From contig PNBP01000049.1 in NCBI GenBank assembly GCA_003136075.1, forward strand, positions 8,785-15,849: a DNA stretch of 7,065 nt, written 5' to 3'. Positions 1 through 6,282 of this stretch are shown here, piece by piece; position 1 is the stretch's first letter, and each line of letters begins with the position of its first letter. Made by a program: the position numbers and the translations under genes. The DNA comes from Methanoregula sp. GTDB taxonomy: Archaea > Halobacteriota > Methanomicrobia > Methanomicrobiales > Methanospirillaceae. A model generated the notes under the pieces. The model was not told the DNA's origin. It saw only the letters and a program-made list of their open reading frames with translations, and made no database searches.

Positions 1-39
1 CCGATAACAACTTGCGATCATCATACCCATCTAACCTTC

Positions 40-591
40 ATGAATGAAGAAAAATTTCAGTCACCTAAGATCGAGAATGTTGTTGCTTCGGGATCTATCG
101 CTGATTCTATCGATCTTGTTGAACTTTCAGAAAAGGTTGAGAACTGCGAACTCAACAAGAAACGATTTCCTGGTGCAGTATTACGACTTCAAAACCCTAA
201 AATCACGGTACTCGTTTTCTCTTCTGGAAAGGTAGTAATTACTGGCATCAAAAGTTATGATGATTTTGTCCGTGGTCTGGATAATCTCATTTTGAAAATG
301 AAAGAGGCCGGAGTAATTTGTCATGATACGCCCGATGTGGCCGTTACAAATATGGTCTGTTCGTATAACCTCGGAAAGTACATTAACCTGAATAAGGTAG
401 TTGTCACGCTTAACCTGGAAAATATCGAGTATGAACCGGAACAGTTTCCCGGGTTAGTATATCGTATATCTCATCCAAAAGTTGTTGCTCTTCTCTTTTC
501 CTCAGGAAAAATAATCCTGACTGGGGGGAAAACTATGGAAGATGTAGAGGGAGGAGTTGCATTCCTTGAACAAATGTTAGGTAACATTTAA
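40..591 (+). CDS. tbp: TATA-box-binding protein (TBP), divergent paralogue
   Basis: General archaeal transcription factor that binds and bends the TATA box and recruits TFB and RNA polymerase. The 183 residues form the two imperfect direct repeats of the TBP saddle (about 10-93 and 101-183). Each repeat has an FPG motif (F43, F136) and a V/L-x-F-S-S-G-K motif (F60, F153); these phenylalanines are the kind that intercalate into and kink DNA. The second repeat is canonical (EYEPEQFPGLVYR), whereas the first has ENCELNKKRFPGAVLR where archaeal TBPs usually resemble the second. Length is normal and there is no acidic C-terminal tail. ATG at 40 is the only sensible start, since no in-frame ATG and no clear Shine-Dalgarno lie in the 39 bases upstream. 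The stop overlaps the 3' end of a convergent transposase remnant. Identification is firm; the first-repeat divergence suggests one of several TBPs in the genome, which is inference. Confidence 0.95.
   Translation: MNEEKFQSPKIENVVASGSIADSIDLVELSEKVENCELNKKRFPGAVLRLQNPKITVLVFSSGKVVITGIKSYDDFVRGLDNLILKMKEAGVICHDTPDVAVTNMVCSYNLGKYINLNKVVVTLNLENIEYEPEQFPGLVYRISHPKVVALLFSSGKIILTGGKTMEDVEGGVAFLEQMLGNI
572..589. repeat. 18-bp perfect palindrome at the TBP stop codon
   Basis: AAATGTTA-GG-TAACATTT has two perfect 8-bp arms around a 2-bp centre and covers the last TBP codons and part of the stop. It could form a hairpin of six pairs with a six-base loop at the mRNA 3' end, followed by an A/T-rich stretch. 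It could also mark the end of the adjacent transposase remnant. The function is unknown, and a chance origin cannot be excluded in A/T-rich DNA. Confidence 0.45.
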
Positions 592-975
592 TTATAATAT
601 TTGGAATGAAATCTCCATACCATTCGCTTTCTCACTCCGTCAATTGACAGGAATTCCTTTTTGGAATCTACTGTTTCTTTAATTTTAAAAAGATTTGAGA
701 ATAAAGGCTCTGTAGAAATCCTCAGATGCGAATAAGAATCGAGAATATTGAGATCATTCCTGAGAGGTTGTAGAGGGATCATTTTGATCTTGAGTTCTTT
801 GATCTGCGCCTGGAATTTTCGTGTTTTTAGGGATTCCCCAAACTTTCTTTTCAGGACTGAGAATACGGTTTCGACCTTGTTTCGTTGGTGGTAGCAGGCA
901 AGGTCGAATAACCTGCTCGTTCTTCCCGAACGTGTCGATCGCCGGTATTACGGTACTTAAAAGACAAGTACTCAT
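588..975 (-). pseudogene. C-terminal remnant of an IS4/IS5-superfamily transposase
   Basis: This is a decayed DDE transposase fragment. Frame one (about 975-940) reads LLSTVIPA, like the VIPA strand that precedes the last catalytic block in these transposases. The coding sense then moves to a second frame (947 to the stop at 588-590), reading RSTRSGRTSRLFDLACYHQR and onward. That frame contains Y-x2-R-x3-E-x6-K (codons 893-849), the Y(2)R(3)E(6)K signature of IS4-type transposases, including the third catalytic acid. KRKFGESLKTRKF and a basic KELKIKMI helix follow, then a tail containing RISTEPL, which resembles the C-termini of this group from memory. The N-terminal two-thirds, with the first two catalytic aspartates, is missing and the frames are offset, so it is inactive. 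It lies between the TBP gene and the end of the minus-strand operon and overlaps the TBP stop. No terminal inverted repeat pair was recognised, so the exact family and ends are uncertain. Confidence 0.8.
953..971. repeat. Small inverted repeat downstream of the ABC operon
   Basis: GTACTT (953-958) and AAGTAC (966-971) form a perfect 6-bp stem with a 7-base loop, about 30 bases past the stop of the last permease gene. On the minus strand the loop is GTCTTTT. It could assist transcript ending, but no U-tract follows the stem and it lies within the transposase remnant, so a terminator role is weakly supported. Confidence 0.25.
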
Positions 976-1000
976 TGAACGATAACAGAGGGGAACACAC

Positions 1001-1579
1001 TCATGACATCACTATGGATTCTTTGTCAGAAGCGAGATGCCAGGATGCTACCAGGATGCAGAGTGCCAGCACGATGCCAGCGTAAATGGGTACTATCATA
1101 AGGATCAGTGCTGCCACGGACATGGCAACGAGTGCGACGATGTCGGAATATGTTTGTTTGACCCGCCAGAGAATGATCCCGGCAAGCCCCAAGAGGATGA
1201 AGGTAAACGGCGAAAACAGAAAACCGGAAAGATCAACAATCCGGAGGGAATTCAAAACTACAGCTGCAAAAAATATCGCGACCAGGGAAAACATAACCGC
1301 AGAAATACCATAGACTACGGTTCGTGACAGCCAGAGGTTTTGACCATCGACCGGTGTGGCAAACAATGATTCGAGCGTCTTTGCCTGTTTCTCCGCCAGA
1401 ATAGATTCCCGTAAGAGAAGGTATCCCATGTAAACCTGGATTAACAAAAAAAGCGATGATCCCCAGCCGGTTATCCTGGCAAGAAACGGCATCATGATCA
1501 GGATGCCGACAATATTGACCGCTACATACGTCAATCTCTGGCTTTTCAGTTCTTTCCAGACAAGTGCCCGGAACACCAT
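1001..1579 (-). CDS. ABC-2-type transporter permease (second subunit)
   Basis: Half-size membrane subunit of an ABC-2 exporter, 192 residues. A short cytoplasmic N-terminus (MVFRALVWKELKSQ) is typical of ABC-2 permeases, where a 'xxxKEL/KD' helix precedes the first membrane span. About six hydrophobic segments follow (roughly 17-35, 42-57, 88-110, 118-138, 147-162, 164-181). Between spans two and three, AEKQAKTLESLFATPVD matches the family's cytoplasmic 'E-x-T-L-E-x-L-x-x-T-P' coupling segment that contacts the ATPase. The ATG directly follows the TAG stop of the upstream permease, with GTGAT just before it as a possible ribosome binding site, so translation is likely coupled. It is shorter than many family members but looks complete. 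It probably pairs with the preceding permease as a heterodimer driven by the ATPase at 2259-3188. It is the last gene of the operon. The substrate cannot be told. Confidence 0.85.
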   Translation of the reverse strand: MVFRALVWKELKSQRLTYVAVNIVGILIMMPFLARITGWGSSLFLLIQVYMGYLLLRESILAEKQAKTLESLFATPVDGQNLWLSRTVVYGISAVMFSLVAIFFAAVVLNSLRIVDLSGFLFSPFTFILLGLAGIILWRVKQTYSDIVALVAMSVAALILMIVPIYAGIVLALCILVASWHLASDKESIVMS

Positions 1580-2266
1580 CTAAATCACGTTGCTCTTTTC
1601 GATAGTTCCGGTTTTTTCATAGATTACGTACACGAGCGAGAGGGAGAACACAAGAAGAACCGTCGTGAATAATGGGGAGACGGGAAGGTTGAAGGGAAGG
1701 CCGTACGAGGCCCCGAAATTAAAACAGAAAAATAATGAGACGAGGATGCACGCACTGGTGAACATGGGTAAGATCCCGTGGTGTTTCCCGGGGATCTTCA
1801 GCCAGGCGATCGTTGCAGATGCCACGACAAGCAGCGCCAGCGGAAGATCGACAAGCATCTGGTATAACACAGCCACGGAAACCACCGGTTTTCCCAGGAC
1901 CGTAAGGAGGGGCAGCATGAGGATCATGGAGATCGCGTAGGGAAAAACGCTGATGAACAGGATTTTTGTACAAAGAATATCCCTGAGATCCATTGGTGTA
2001 CAGAGCAGGGCTTCCATGGTGTTCTCCCTTGTCTCTTCGGACAGGGACGTTATCATCACCGCTGCACTGAACATCGCAATTATGAACGGGGTATACGCGA
2101 CGAGCCGGTCGAGCGCCTCCGGGGAATCCCCCGTTACCGGGCCGCTAAATACGATGAGAATGAGGGCCCACCCGGTGATAACAAGGCAGAATGCGAAATA
2201 GGGTATCAGGTTTTTCGAATCTTTCCAGACCAGTGCTTTGATTGCAAAGACTCCTTCACTATTCAT
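1580..2266 (-). CDS. ABC-2-type transporter permease (first subunit)
   Basis: Membrane subunit of the same exporter, 228 residues from the chosen start. It has the N-terminal IKALVWKDSKN segment, then about six membrane spans. The cytoplasmic coupling segment EETRENTMEALLCTPMDLRD, between spans two and three, is the typical ABC-2 pattern of an E/R-rich start followed by T-x-E-x-L-L-x-T-P. The start chosen is ATG at 2266: a GAGGT ribosome binding site lies 8 bases upstream, inside the ATPase gene. A TTG three codons earlier (2275) is possible but has no such support. The gene overlaps the ATPase stop by 8 bases and its TAG abuts the next ATG, so all three ABC genes are probably translationally coupled. 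It differs in sequence from the second permease, which suggests a heterodimeric pore. The tail carries EKTGTIEK, encoded by a stretch almost repeated in the gene at 5641-6282. Confidence 0.87.
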   Translation of the reverse strand: MNSEGVFAIKALVWKDSKNLIPYFAFCLVITGWALILIVFSGPVTGDSPEALDRLVAYTPFIIAMFSAAVMITSLSEETRENTMEALLCTPMDLRDILCTKILFISVFPYAISMILMLPLLTVLGKPVVSVAVLYQMLVDLPLALLVVASATIAWLKIPGKHHGILPMFTSACILVSLFFCFNFGASYGLPFNLPVSPLFTTVLLVFSLSLVYVIYEKTGTIEKSNVI

Positions 2267-3188
2267 TCTCTTCAACCTCGTCGTTACGAATAAGGTTGAG
2301 GTAGATCTCTTCGAGACCCCGTTTCTCCGTCTTCATCTCAAGGATAACGATTCCCATGCCGGTAAGAGCATGGGAGAGCTGGTTCCGGTACTCAGGATTT
2401 TCCAGTTCGATATGAACCATGTTCCCCTCCTGCTGCCATGATGTTATCCACGGGATGCTGTCAAAATTCTGTAACGACCCGGCACCAGTGCCGATCTCCA
2501 GTTCGATGTGCGTTGTTCCCTTCGCGAGGTTTTCATAAGAGTCGCAGAGCAGAAGCTTTCCCTTGTTAATTACTGCCACACGCGATGAGATCCGCTGCAT
2601 CTCGTCAAGGTCGTGGGAGTTGAGGAATATTGTCGCACCATTTTTTTTCAGGTCGAGAAGGATCTTCCGAATCATGACCCGGCCTTCGACATCAAGGCCT
2701 TTCATCGGCTCATCGAGGAAAAGCAGTGAGGGATCGTTGATGAGCGCCCGGGCCAGGGCGAGGCGCTGCTTCATCCCGAAAGAAAAGGTACTCACCGGTT
2801 TATCTTTTACTGCAGAAAGATCGACCTGCTCCAGCAGCCTGGTTATTCTTTTTTGTCTTCCATCAGGGGAATTGTACAGCCGGTCGTAGAATTCGAGATT
2901 ATCGGCCGCCGAGAGATATTCATACAGACCCGTGTTCTCCAGCACAAAACCGATCTTTTTCCGGGTATGCCGGTATTCGGGACTTGTGACATCGGTCCCC
3001 AGAACAGTTACTGTCCCTGACGTCGGCTTGAGGATGTTGAGCAATATCCGTAGTGTCGTCGTCTTCCCCGCACCATTCGGGCCCAGGTAGCTGAAGATCT
3101 CGCCACTCTGCACAGTAAGCGAGATATCGTCGAGGATTTGGGTTTTCCCGATCTTTTTGGAAAGGTGACTGATGCTGATTGAATCCAT
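2259..3188 (-). CDS. ABC transporter ATP-binding protein (ABC-2/drug-export type)
   Basis: Cytoplasmic ATPase that powers the two permeases encoded immediately downstream. All nucleotide-binding-domain motifs are present in its 309 residues: Walker A GPNGAGKT (36-43); a Q-loop region IGFVLENTGLY in which the usual Gln is Glu84, a change seen in relatives of this exporter class; signature FSFGMKQR (135-142); Walker B LLFLDE (155-160) with catalytic Glu160; D-loop GLDVEG; and switch His192 in LNSHDLDE. A C-terminal extension (about 222-309) is a regulatory or dimer-contact domain common in ABC-2 ATPases. The ATG at 3188 has GAGGA four bases upstream. A 55-base gap separates it from the gene before it and holds a possible TATA box, so it may also be transcribed separately. 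The family call is firm. The exported substrate (lipid, peptide, drug or polysaccharide) cannot be inferred. Confidence 0.95.
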   Translation of the reverse strand: MDSISISHLSKKIGKTQILDDISLTVQSGEIFSYLGPNGAGKTTTLRILLNILKPTSGTVTVLGTDVTSPEYRHTRKKIGFVLENTGLYEYLSAADNLEFYDRLYNSPDGRQKRITRLLEQVDLSAVKDKPVSTFSFGMKQRLALARALINDPSLLFLDEPMKGLDVEGRVMIRKILLDLKKNGATIFLNSHDLDEMQRISSRVAVINKGKLLLCDSYENLAKGTTHIELEIGTGAGSLQNFDSIPWITSWQQEGNMVHIELENPEYRNQLSHALTGMGIVILEMKTEKRGLEEIYLNLIRNDEVEENE

Positions 3189-3205
3189 AGTATCCTCATT
3201 CGATC

Positions 3206-3213
3206 AATTTATA
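3206..3213 (-). promoter_or_regulatory. Possible internal TATA box before the ABC transporter genes
   Basis: In the 55-base gap ahead of the ATPase gene the minus strand reads TATAAATT about 20 bases before the ATG. Archaeal initiation about 25 bases downstream of the box centre would fall at or next to the start codon. That would give a leaderless or nearly leaderless message, although a GAGGA element suggests that translation normally uses a longer transcript. It is a weak candidate for an internal promoter. Confidence 0.3.
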
Positions 3214-3243
3214 CTATTGAAACTGATTTGCCTGTCTGGATAG

Positions 3244-3876
3244 TTATTGTGAAACGGGTACTGAACTGGCACTGGGATGCCTCATTGCACGAAAGGAACG
3301 AGTCTTTTTGTCAAACATCAATGTGCTTCCGGTTCTTCGCTCCCACAGCACAATCAACACAAGAACGTACCATGGGACAAAGGCAAACCCCACGACAAAA
3401 GCAGGAAACGCCAGTACACCGGCAAATGAAATAATCAGGAGGATTCCTGCGATCAGGAGAATAAACCAGCGCGGGATTATTCCGGCGATAAAGAACGAAA
3501 TGATGTACGCTCCCGGTCCGGTCTTTATCGTCATCCCTTTCTCCAGCATCCCGAAACTGTTCCAGAGCCACTTCCCAAAAAAAGCAAACAATCCTAGTCC
3601 TGTGATTACACCGGCGTACATCATCGGCCTCGTGAGATCGTCGGCATGGAAATACGCTATTGCGGGTATGGCAGCAAAAGTGAAAGAAACCGCAAGGAGT
3701 AATACCTGGTTCCTGTACCGCTGCAACAATCCGGTATGTTTGGGAATTCCCTCTCCTTGTATCGGAGCATTGCTGACACGGTCACCATTCAGCGCCAGCA
3801 GTTGTCGTGGCGGTGTGCATTCCTGTGGGCACCAGCCCAGCCATCCCCGGATCACTTCAGAAATACCGGTCGTCAT
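3244..3876 (-). CDS. GWCP-tagged membrane protein, 4-5 spans, unknown function
   Basis: Not recognised as a named family. The 210-residue product begins with a short helix and tag, MTTGISEVIRGWLGWCPQ (GWCP at residues 14-17). A polar linker follows to about residue 52, then hydrophobic segments near 57-75, 84-103, 122-133, 136-156 and 158-178. The tail ends in a basic region, ERRTGSTLMFDKKTRSFRAM, that is probably cytoplasmic. ATG at 3876 was preferred over upstream ATGs at 3936 and 3909 because it places GWCP at the same distance from the start as in the three neighbouring genes. It overlaps the preceding stop by 20 bases in the compact style of the operon. The tail pattern of beta-like segments with basic residues recalls the DUF1673-like neighbour, but I cannot show homology. 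The last 55 bases before the ATPase gene are non-coding. A role as accessory membrane component of the exporter is inference from position. Confidence 0.8.
   Translation of the reverse strand: MTTGISEVIRGWLGWCPQECTPPRQLLALNGDRVSNAPIQGEGIPKHTGLLQRYRNQVLLLAVSFTFAAIPAIAYFHADDLTRPMMYAGVITGLGLFAFFGKWLWNSFGMLEKGMTIKTGPGAYIISFFIAGIIPRWFILLIAGILLIISFAGVLAFPAFVVGFAFVPWYVLVLIVLWERRTGSTLMFDKKTRSFRAMRHPSASSVPVSQ
3826..3837 (-). repeat. GWCP tag codons, copy 1 of 4
   Basis: Minus-strand codons for Gly-Trp-Cys-Pro. The plus strand shows GGGCACCAGCC (3827-3837). The same 11 bases recur exactly at 5582-5592 and 6239-6249 and with one change at 4836-4846, each time 11-14 codons after a gene start. Confidence 0.85.
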
Positions 3877-4882
3877 GCACAGTCTCAACCCTTCCCTGTT
3901 TTCCCTCATACAGCGCAAGGGTCCCGGTCTTCCCATACGTATAGAGGCCGACGATAGCGATCTCCACTACTGTTGAGCCGATGAAGAGGAGGACGAACAT
4001 CACCAGCATATACGCAACAACAAACGCACCAGCTACCGCAGTACTAAACCCGATCGTGAGCATGAGGATCAGGGATGCCAGCAGGACTGCAAACGCAATA
4101 AGGAAGTAGATGATGAAACAGACAAGAATCTCACCTAAAACCTTCCTGACCAAGGCGAACGATTCCGTAACCGCATGGAACAGGCTTTCATTGCCAAGGA
4201 CAATGAGTGGAATAACAAACAGGGTAAGGACGTAGAAACATGCCAGGATTGCCATGGCGATGTAAATCAGGCCAAGGTTTACGGGGAAACTGTTCGCAGT
4301 TGTAGAAGAGGGGAGAATGAAAGATTCCACGGTTCCGGCGAATGCCCAGATGATCGCCCAGATGAGAAGAGGCCTGATGTATAGCCCGGCATGCTCCAGT
4401 CCGTCGCGGATGGTCGCGGCCCGGTCCGAAAGGATTAGCGAAACACACGCGATCAGCGCTGCCAGAAAATAGTAGAGAAGGAAGGAAGTGATGAGCCCCG
4501 TTGCGAATGTCAAGGTAAACCAGGTGAGCGACCCCCTTGCAATCAGGACAGAAGCGGGACTGGCTACGAGGTTTGTCCCCGGAAACGGCGTTGTGCCGGT
4601 GATGAACTGGAGGAACAGCATTGATGCGAAACTGATGATCATCACAAGGCCGGTCAGGAGCGAGAACCAGAGCAACCGCCGGTTCCGGAACAGGATCCGG
4701 ATGCTTCCGAGCGCGAGTATAATCCCACGGCCGATCCGTCCCGGACTCCCGGCCCCGCCATCAGGAGGCGTAGGGTGAATAGTGACCGGCGGTGTTGTGA
4801 CTGCCGGTGGTGATGTTCGCATGGTTCGTGCATTCGGGCACCAACCAATTTTCTTTTTTATGTAATCCAGAGATAACGTCAT
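3857..4882 (-). CDS. GWCP-tagged six-span membrane protein (DUF6159/GPDPase-membrane-like)
   Basis: Integral membrane protein of 341 residues. The N-terminal tag is MTLSLDYIKKKIGWCPN (GWCP at 13-16). A Pro/Thr/Gly-rich, probably disordered linker follows (about 22-47). The start of the membrane domain, IGRGIILALGSIRILFRNRRLLWFSLL in two parts, resembles uncharacterised archaeal and bacterial proteins in which a 'S-x-R-I/V-L-x-x-x-x-x-L-L-x-F' segment leads into six spans. Spans lie near 70-95, 120-150, 172-190, 204-228, 250-278 and 281-312. The segment VLGNESLFHAVTESFALVRK between spans four and five is the 'E-x-x-x-x-x-A-x-x-x-S' loop typical of that superfamily. Family names are from memory and tentative. 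The ATG overlaps the upstream stop as ATGA. No enzymatic residues are visible. It may be a membrane-shaping or transport accessory protein, which is inference. Confidence 0.82.
   Translation of the reverse strand: MTLSLDYIKKKIGWCPNARTMRTSPPAVTTPPVTIHPTPPDGGAGSPGRIGRGIILALGSIRILFRNRRLLWFSLLTGLVMIISFASMLFLQFITGTTPFPGTNLVASPASVLIARGSLTWFTLTFATGLITSFLLYYFLAALIACVSLILSDRAATIRDGLEHAGLYIRPLLIWAIIWAFAGTVESFILPSSTTANSFPVNLGLIYIAMAILACFYVLTLFVIPLIVLGNESLFHAVTESFALVRKVLGEILVCFIIYFLIAFAVLLASLILMLTIGFSTAVAGAFVVAYMLVMFVLLFIGSTVVEIAIVGLYTYGKTGTLALYEGKQGRVETVHDDRYF
4835..4846 (-). repeat. GWCP tag codons, copy 2 of 4
   Basis: Codons for Gly-Trp-Cys-Pro in the six-span protein. The plus strand shows GGGCACCAACC, differing from the other copies at one base (Gly codon GGT instead of GGC). 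The change is silent, consistent with selection on the protein motif. Confidence 0.85.
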
Positions 4883-5628
4883 GCAGATTTCACCAGTATT
4901 CCTTCAATTTCTTCAGGATTTTTTCCATAAATCCCGGCTAGCTTTTTCGTTGTCGTGGTGACGATGAGGATTTCGGGATATTGCATCCTTACACGCGAGT
5001 GATAGTAAAGCGCAAGGACTAACATGGCAATGCCGATGTCAAAACTAAGACGCTGAAAGAACAATGAAGCCGCGATCTCTCCAGACGCAAACTGCAGTGT
5101 TTCACCAAGGATAACTACTGCGGACGAGACCGGTATCACGAATAAGAACAATACCTTCTGGAGCCGGAACGGTACTGGCGGTACATTGTACCGCACTTCC
5201 ATCGATGCAATCGTGTCCTTCCTGATAACAACGGGTCGGTGGAGAACCCGGCGGATAATGAAGGCTTCCCTGGTGATTTCAAGGGAGGCTTTTTTCAGGT
5301 CCTGATAAAAAATTACGATGGCGACCGAAAAGATAAGACCGCACCAGATAATAGCAGCCAGTAAAGAAAGAAACACAACCGGGACGATGAGGGTGAAGAC
5401 GGTTACAAAGATACCAATAAGTCCGGCTATTATACCCCCAATGAAAAATGGCAGTGAAATTCCGGTTGACCCGTAGTCAACGATGAGTTCATCATTCATG
5501 TACGTACCTTGGGTCGGCACAGAGCGGGATTCTGTTTCCCTCCACGGAGCCTCTTTCATGACCGGTGTTATCATTTTGTTTGGGCACCAGCCAAGGTATG
5601 ATCTGATTATTTCCGCGATCTGCATCAT
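4879..5628 (-). CDS. GWCP-tagged DUF1673-like membrane protein
   Basis: Unknown-function membrane protein of 249 residues, resembling from memory the DUF1673 family found mostly in Methanosarcinales and relatives. The tag MMQIAEIIRSYLGWCPNK has GWCP at 13-16. A polar linker runs to about 55, then two close hydrophobic segments (about 57-80 and 82-107). Next comes a cytoplasmic beta-rich piece, LEITREAFIIRRVLHRPVVI (116-135), that looks like part of a PH-like fold and continues into RKDTIASMEVRYN. Two further hydrophobic stretches follow (158-178 and 195-209), then a last soluble piece ending GKNPEEIEGILVKSA. The soluble parts thus look like one domain interrupted by a membrane hairpin. AGGAGA lies five bases before the first of two tandem ATGs, and the second ATG is equally possible. 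Only 12 bases separate it from the upstream gene, and the downstream gene overlaps its stop as ATGA. Confidence 0.82.
   Translation of the reverse strand: MMQIAEIIRSYLGWCPNKMITPVMKEAPWRETESRSVPTQGTYMNDELIVDYGSTGISLPFFIGGIIAGLIGIFVTVFTLIVPVVFLSLLAAIIWCGLIFSVAIVIFYQDLKKASLEITREAFIIRRVLHRPVVIRKDTIASMEVRYNVPPVPFRLQKVLFLFVIPVSSAVVILGETLQFASGEIAASLFFQRLSFDIGIAMLVLALYYHSRVRMQYPEILIVTTTTKKLAGIYGKNPEEIEGILVKSA
5581..5592 (-). repeat. GWCP tag codons, copy 3 of 4
   Basis: Codons for Gly-Trp-Cys-Pro in the DUF1673-like protein, preceded by the helix IIRSYL and followed by Asn-Lys. The core nucleotides match copies 1 and 4 exactly. Confidence 0.85.
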
Positions 5629-5640
5629 TTATTTCTCCTA

Positions 5641-6282
5641 TCAGAGAATGGGCGCATATTCATCAGGGATTTCATGGACTTTTTCACCTAATAGATCCAG
5701 GAGCGCCCGTTTGAGACCCGGCGAGAACGGTGTGATAACAACTATATTCTTTTTTCCTGTCGCGATCGCTAACCGGTAATTGGCACGATACCGGGCATTT
5801 GCAGGTTCTACCGGATACAGGCTGAAGGGAAACAGGAGCCGGGAATACCGGCCGGAACTTCTTATCCACGTAATCGTGATTTCTTTGATTGTATCCAACG
5901 GAATCGCGTCTGTATCATGTTCCGCCATAAATTCTTCATCCATATTCTCACGAAACCGACGTACGAGATTATCCAGTCGTTCCAGAATTATAGAATCGCC
6001 GTCCCGGTGGAACAATTGTCCCGTCACCGGCCCTGCCTGTTTGGGTTCTTTGGCAGATTCCTGAGGTGCTTTTAGAGATGCATACGAGACTGGCATGATG
6101 ATCATCGCCGAATTAGTTATAAACATCAGACACATGCGATTTTTTCGATAGTTACCGGTTTTTTCAAGACAGGCGGTTACGTGACGAAAGGGACCTTTGA
6201 GCGACAACCTTTCCACTTTCAGGGCGGATTTCCCCTCCGGGCACCAGCCAAGATCCCGTCTCAACAGTGAACCAAACCTCAT
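5641..6282 (-). CDS. GWCP-tagged, mostly soluble protein with PH-like features
   Basis: Unknown-function protein of 213 residues and the only tagged protein of the four without clear membrane spans. The N-terminus MRFGSLLRRDLGWCPEGKSA carries GWCP at 12-15. A strand-rich part (about 28-68) reads GPFRHVTACLEKTGNYRKNR then MCLMFITNSAMIIMP, a pattern like PH-like domains in which a turn 'TN' precedes a hydrophobic strand ending in Pro. A charged helix (about 100-120) follows. LDTIKEITITWI (129-140) and YRLAIATGKKNIVVITPFSP (169-188) then lead into a final helix, GLKRALLDLLGEKVHEI. These last elements match the layout of the soluble end of the DUF1673-like neighbour (RKDTIASMEVRYN; VTTTTKKLAGIYGKNPEEIEGIL), suggesting distant relationship. 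Its ATG overlaps the regulator stop as ATGA. It probably sits at the cytoplasmic membrane face via the N-terminal helix, which is inference. Confidence 0.8.
   Translation of the reverse strand: MRFGSLLRRDLGWCPEGKSALKVERLSLKGPFRHVTACLEKTGNYRKNRMCLMFITNSAMIIMPVSYASLKAPQESAKEPKQAGPVTGQLFHRDGDSIILERLDNLVRRFRENMDEEFMAEHDTDAIPLDTIKEITITWIRSSGRYSRLLFPFSLYPVEPANARYRANYRLAIATGKKNIVVITPFSPGLKRALLDLLGEKVHEIPDEYAPIL
6238..6249 (-). repeat. GWCP tag codons, copy 4 of 4
   Basis: Codons for Gly-Trp-Cys-Pro in the mostly soluble tagged protein, preceded by SLLRRDL and followed by Glu-Gly. Because this protein lacks membrane spans, the tag is not simply part of a transmembrane domain. Confidence 0.85.

Noticed and set aside
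1..39. Promoter or ribosome binding site for TBP
   Set aside because: Only 39 bases are available and no TATA box or Shine-Dalgarno is visible in them.
651..690. T-rich stretch with a small ATTCC-TTTTT-GGAAT hairpin as TBP terminator
   Set aside because: It lies 60 or more bases past the stop and inside the transposase fossil. The stem is only five pairs, so this is too weak to annotate as a terminator.
588..782. Independent small gene of 64 codons on the minus strand
   Set aside because: The same frame continues upstream of its ATG into a transposase signature block, so it is the tail of the transposase fossil and not a separate gene.
2267..2275. TTG start at 2275 for the first permease
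   Set aside because: The ATG at 2266 has GAGGT at good spacing. The TTG would sit too close to that element and is a rarer start.
3877..3936. Upstream start (3936 or 3909) for the gene at 3244-3876
   Set aside because: It would overlap the preceding coding region by up to 80 bases and push the GWCP tag far from the N-terminus, unlike its three neighbours.
3308..3976. Long plus-strand open frame of 222 codons
   Set aside because: It lies antisense to two well-supported membrane-protein genes and has no recognisable motifs. Its Pro/Arg/Ser-rich composition is typical of the reverse of hydrophobic coding sequence.
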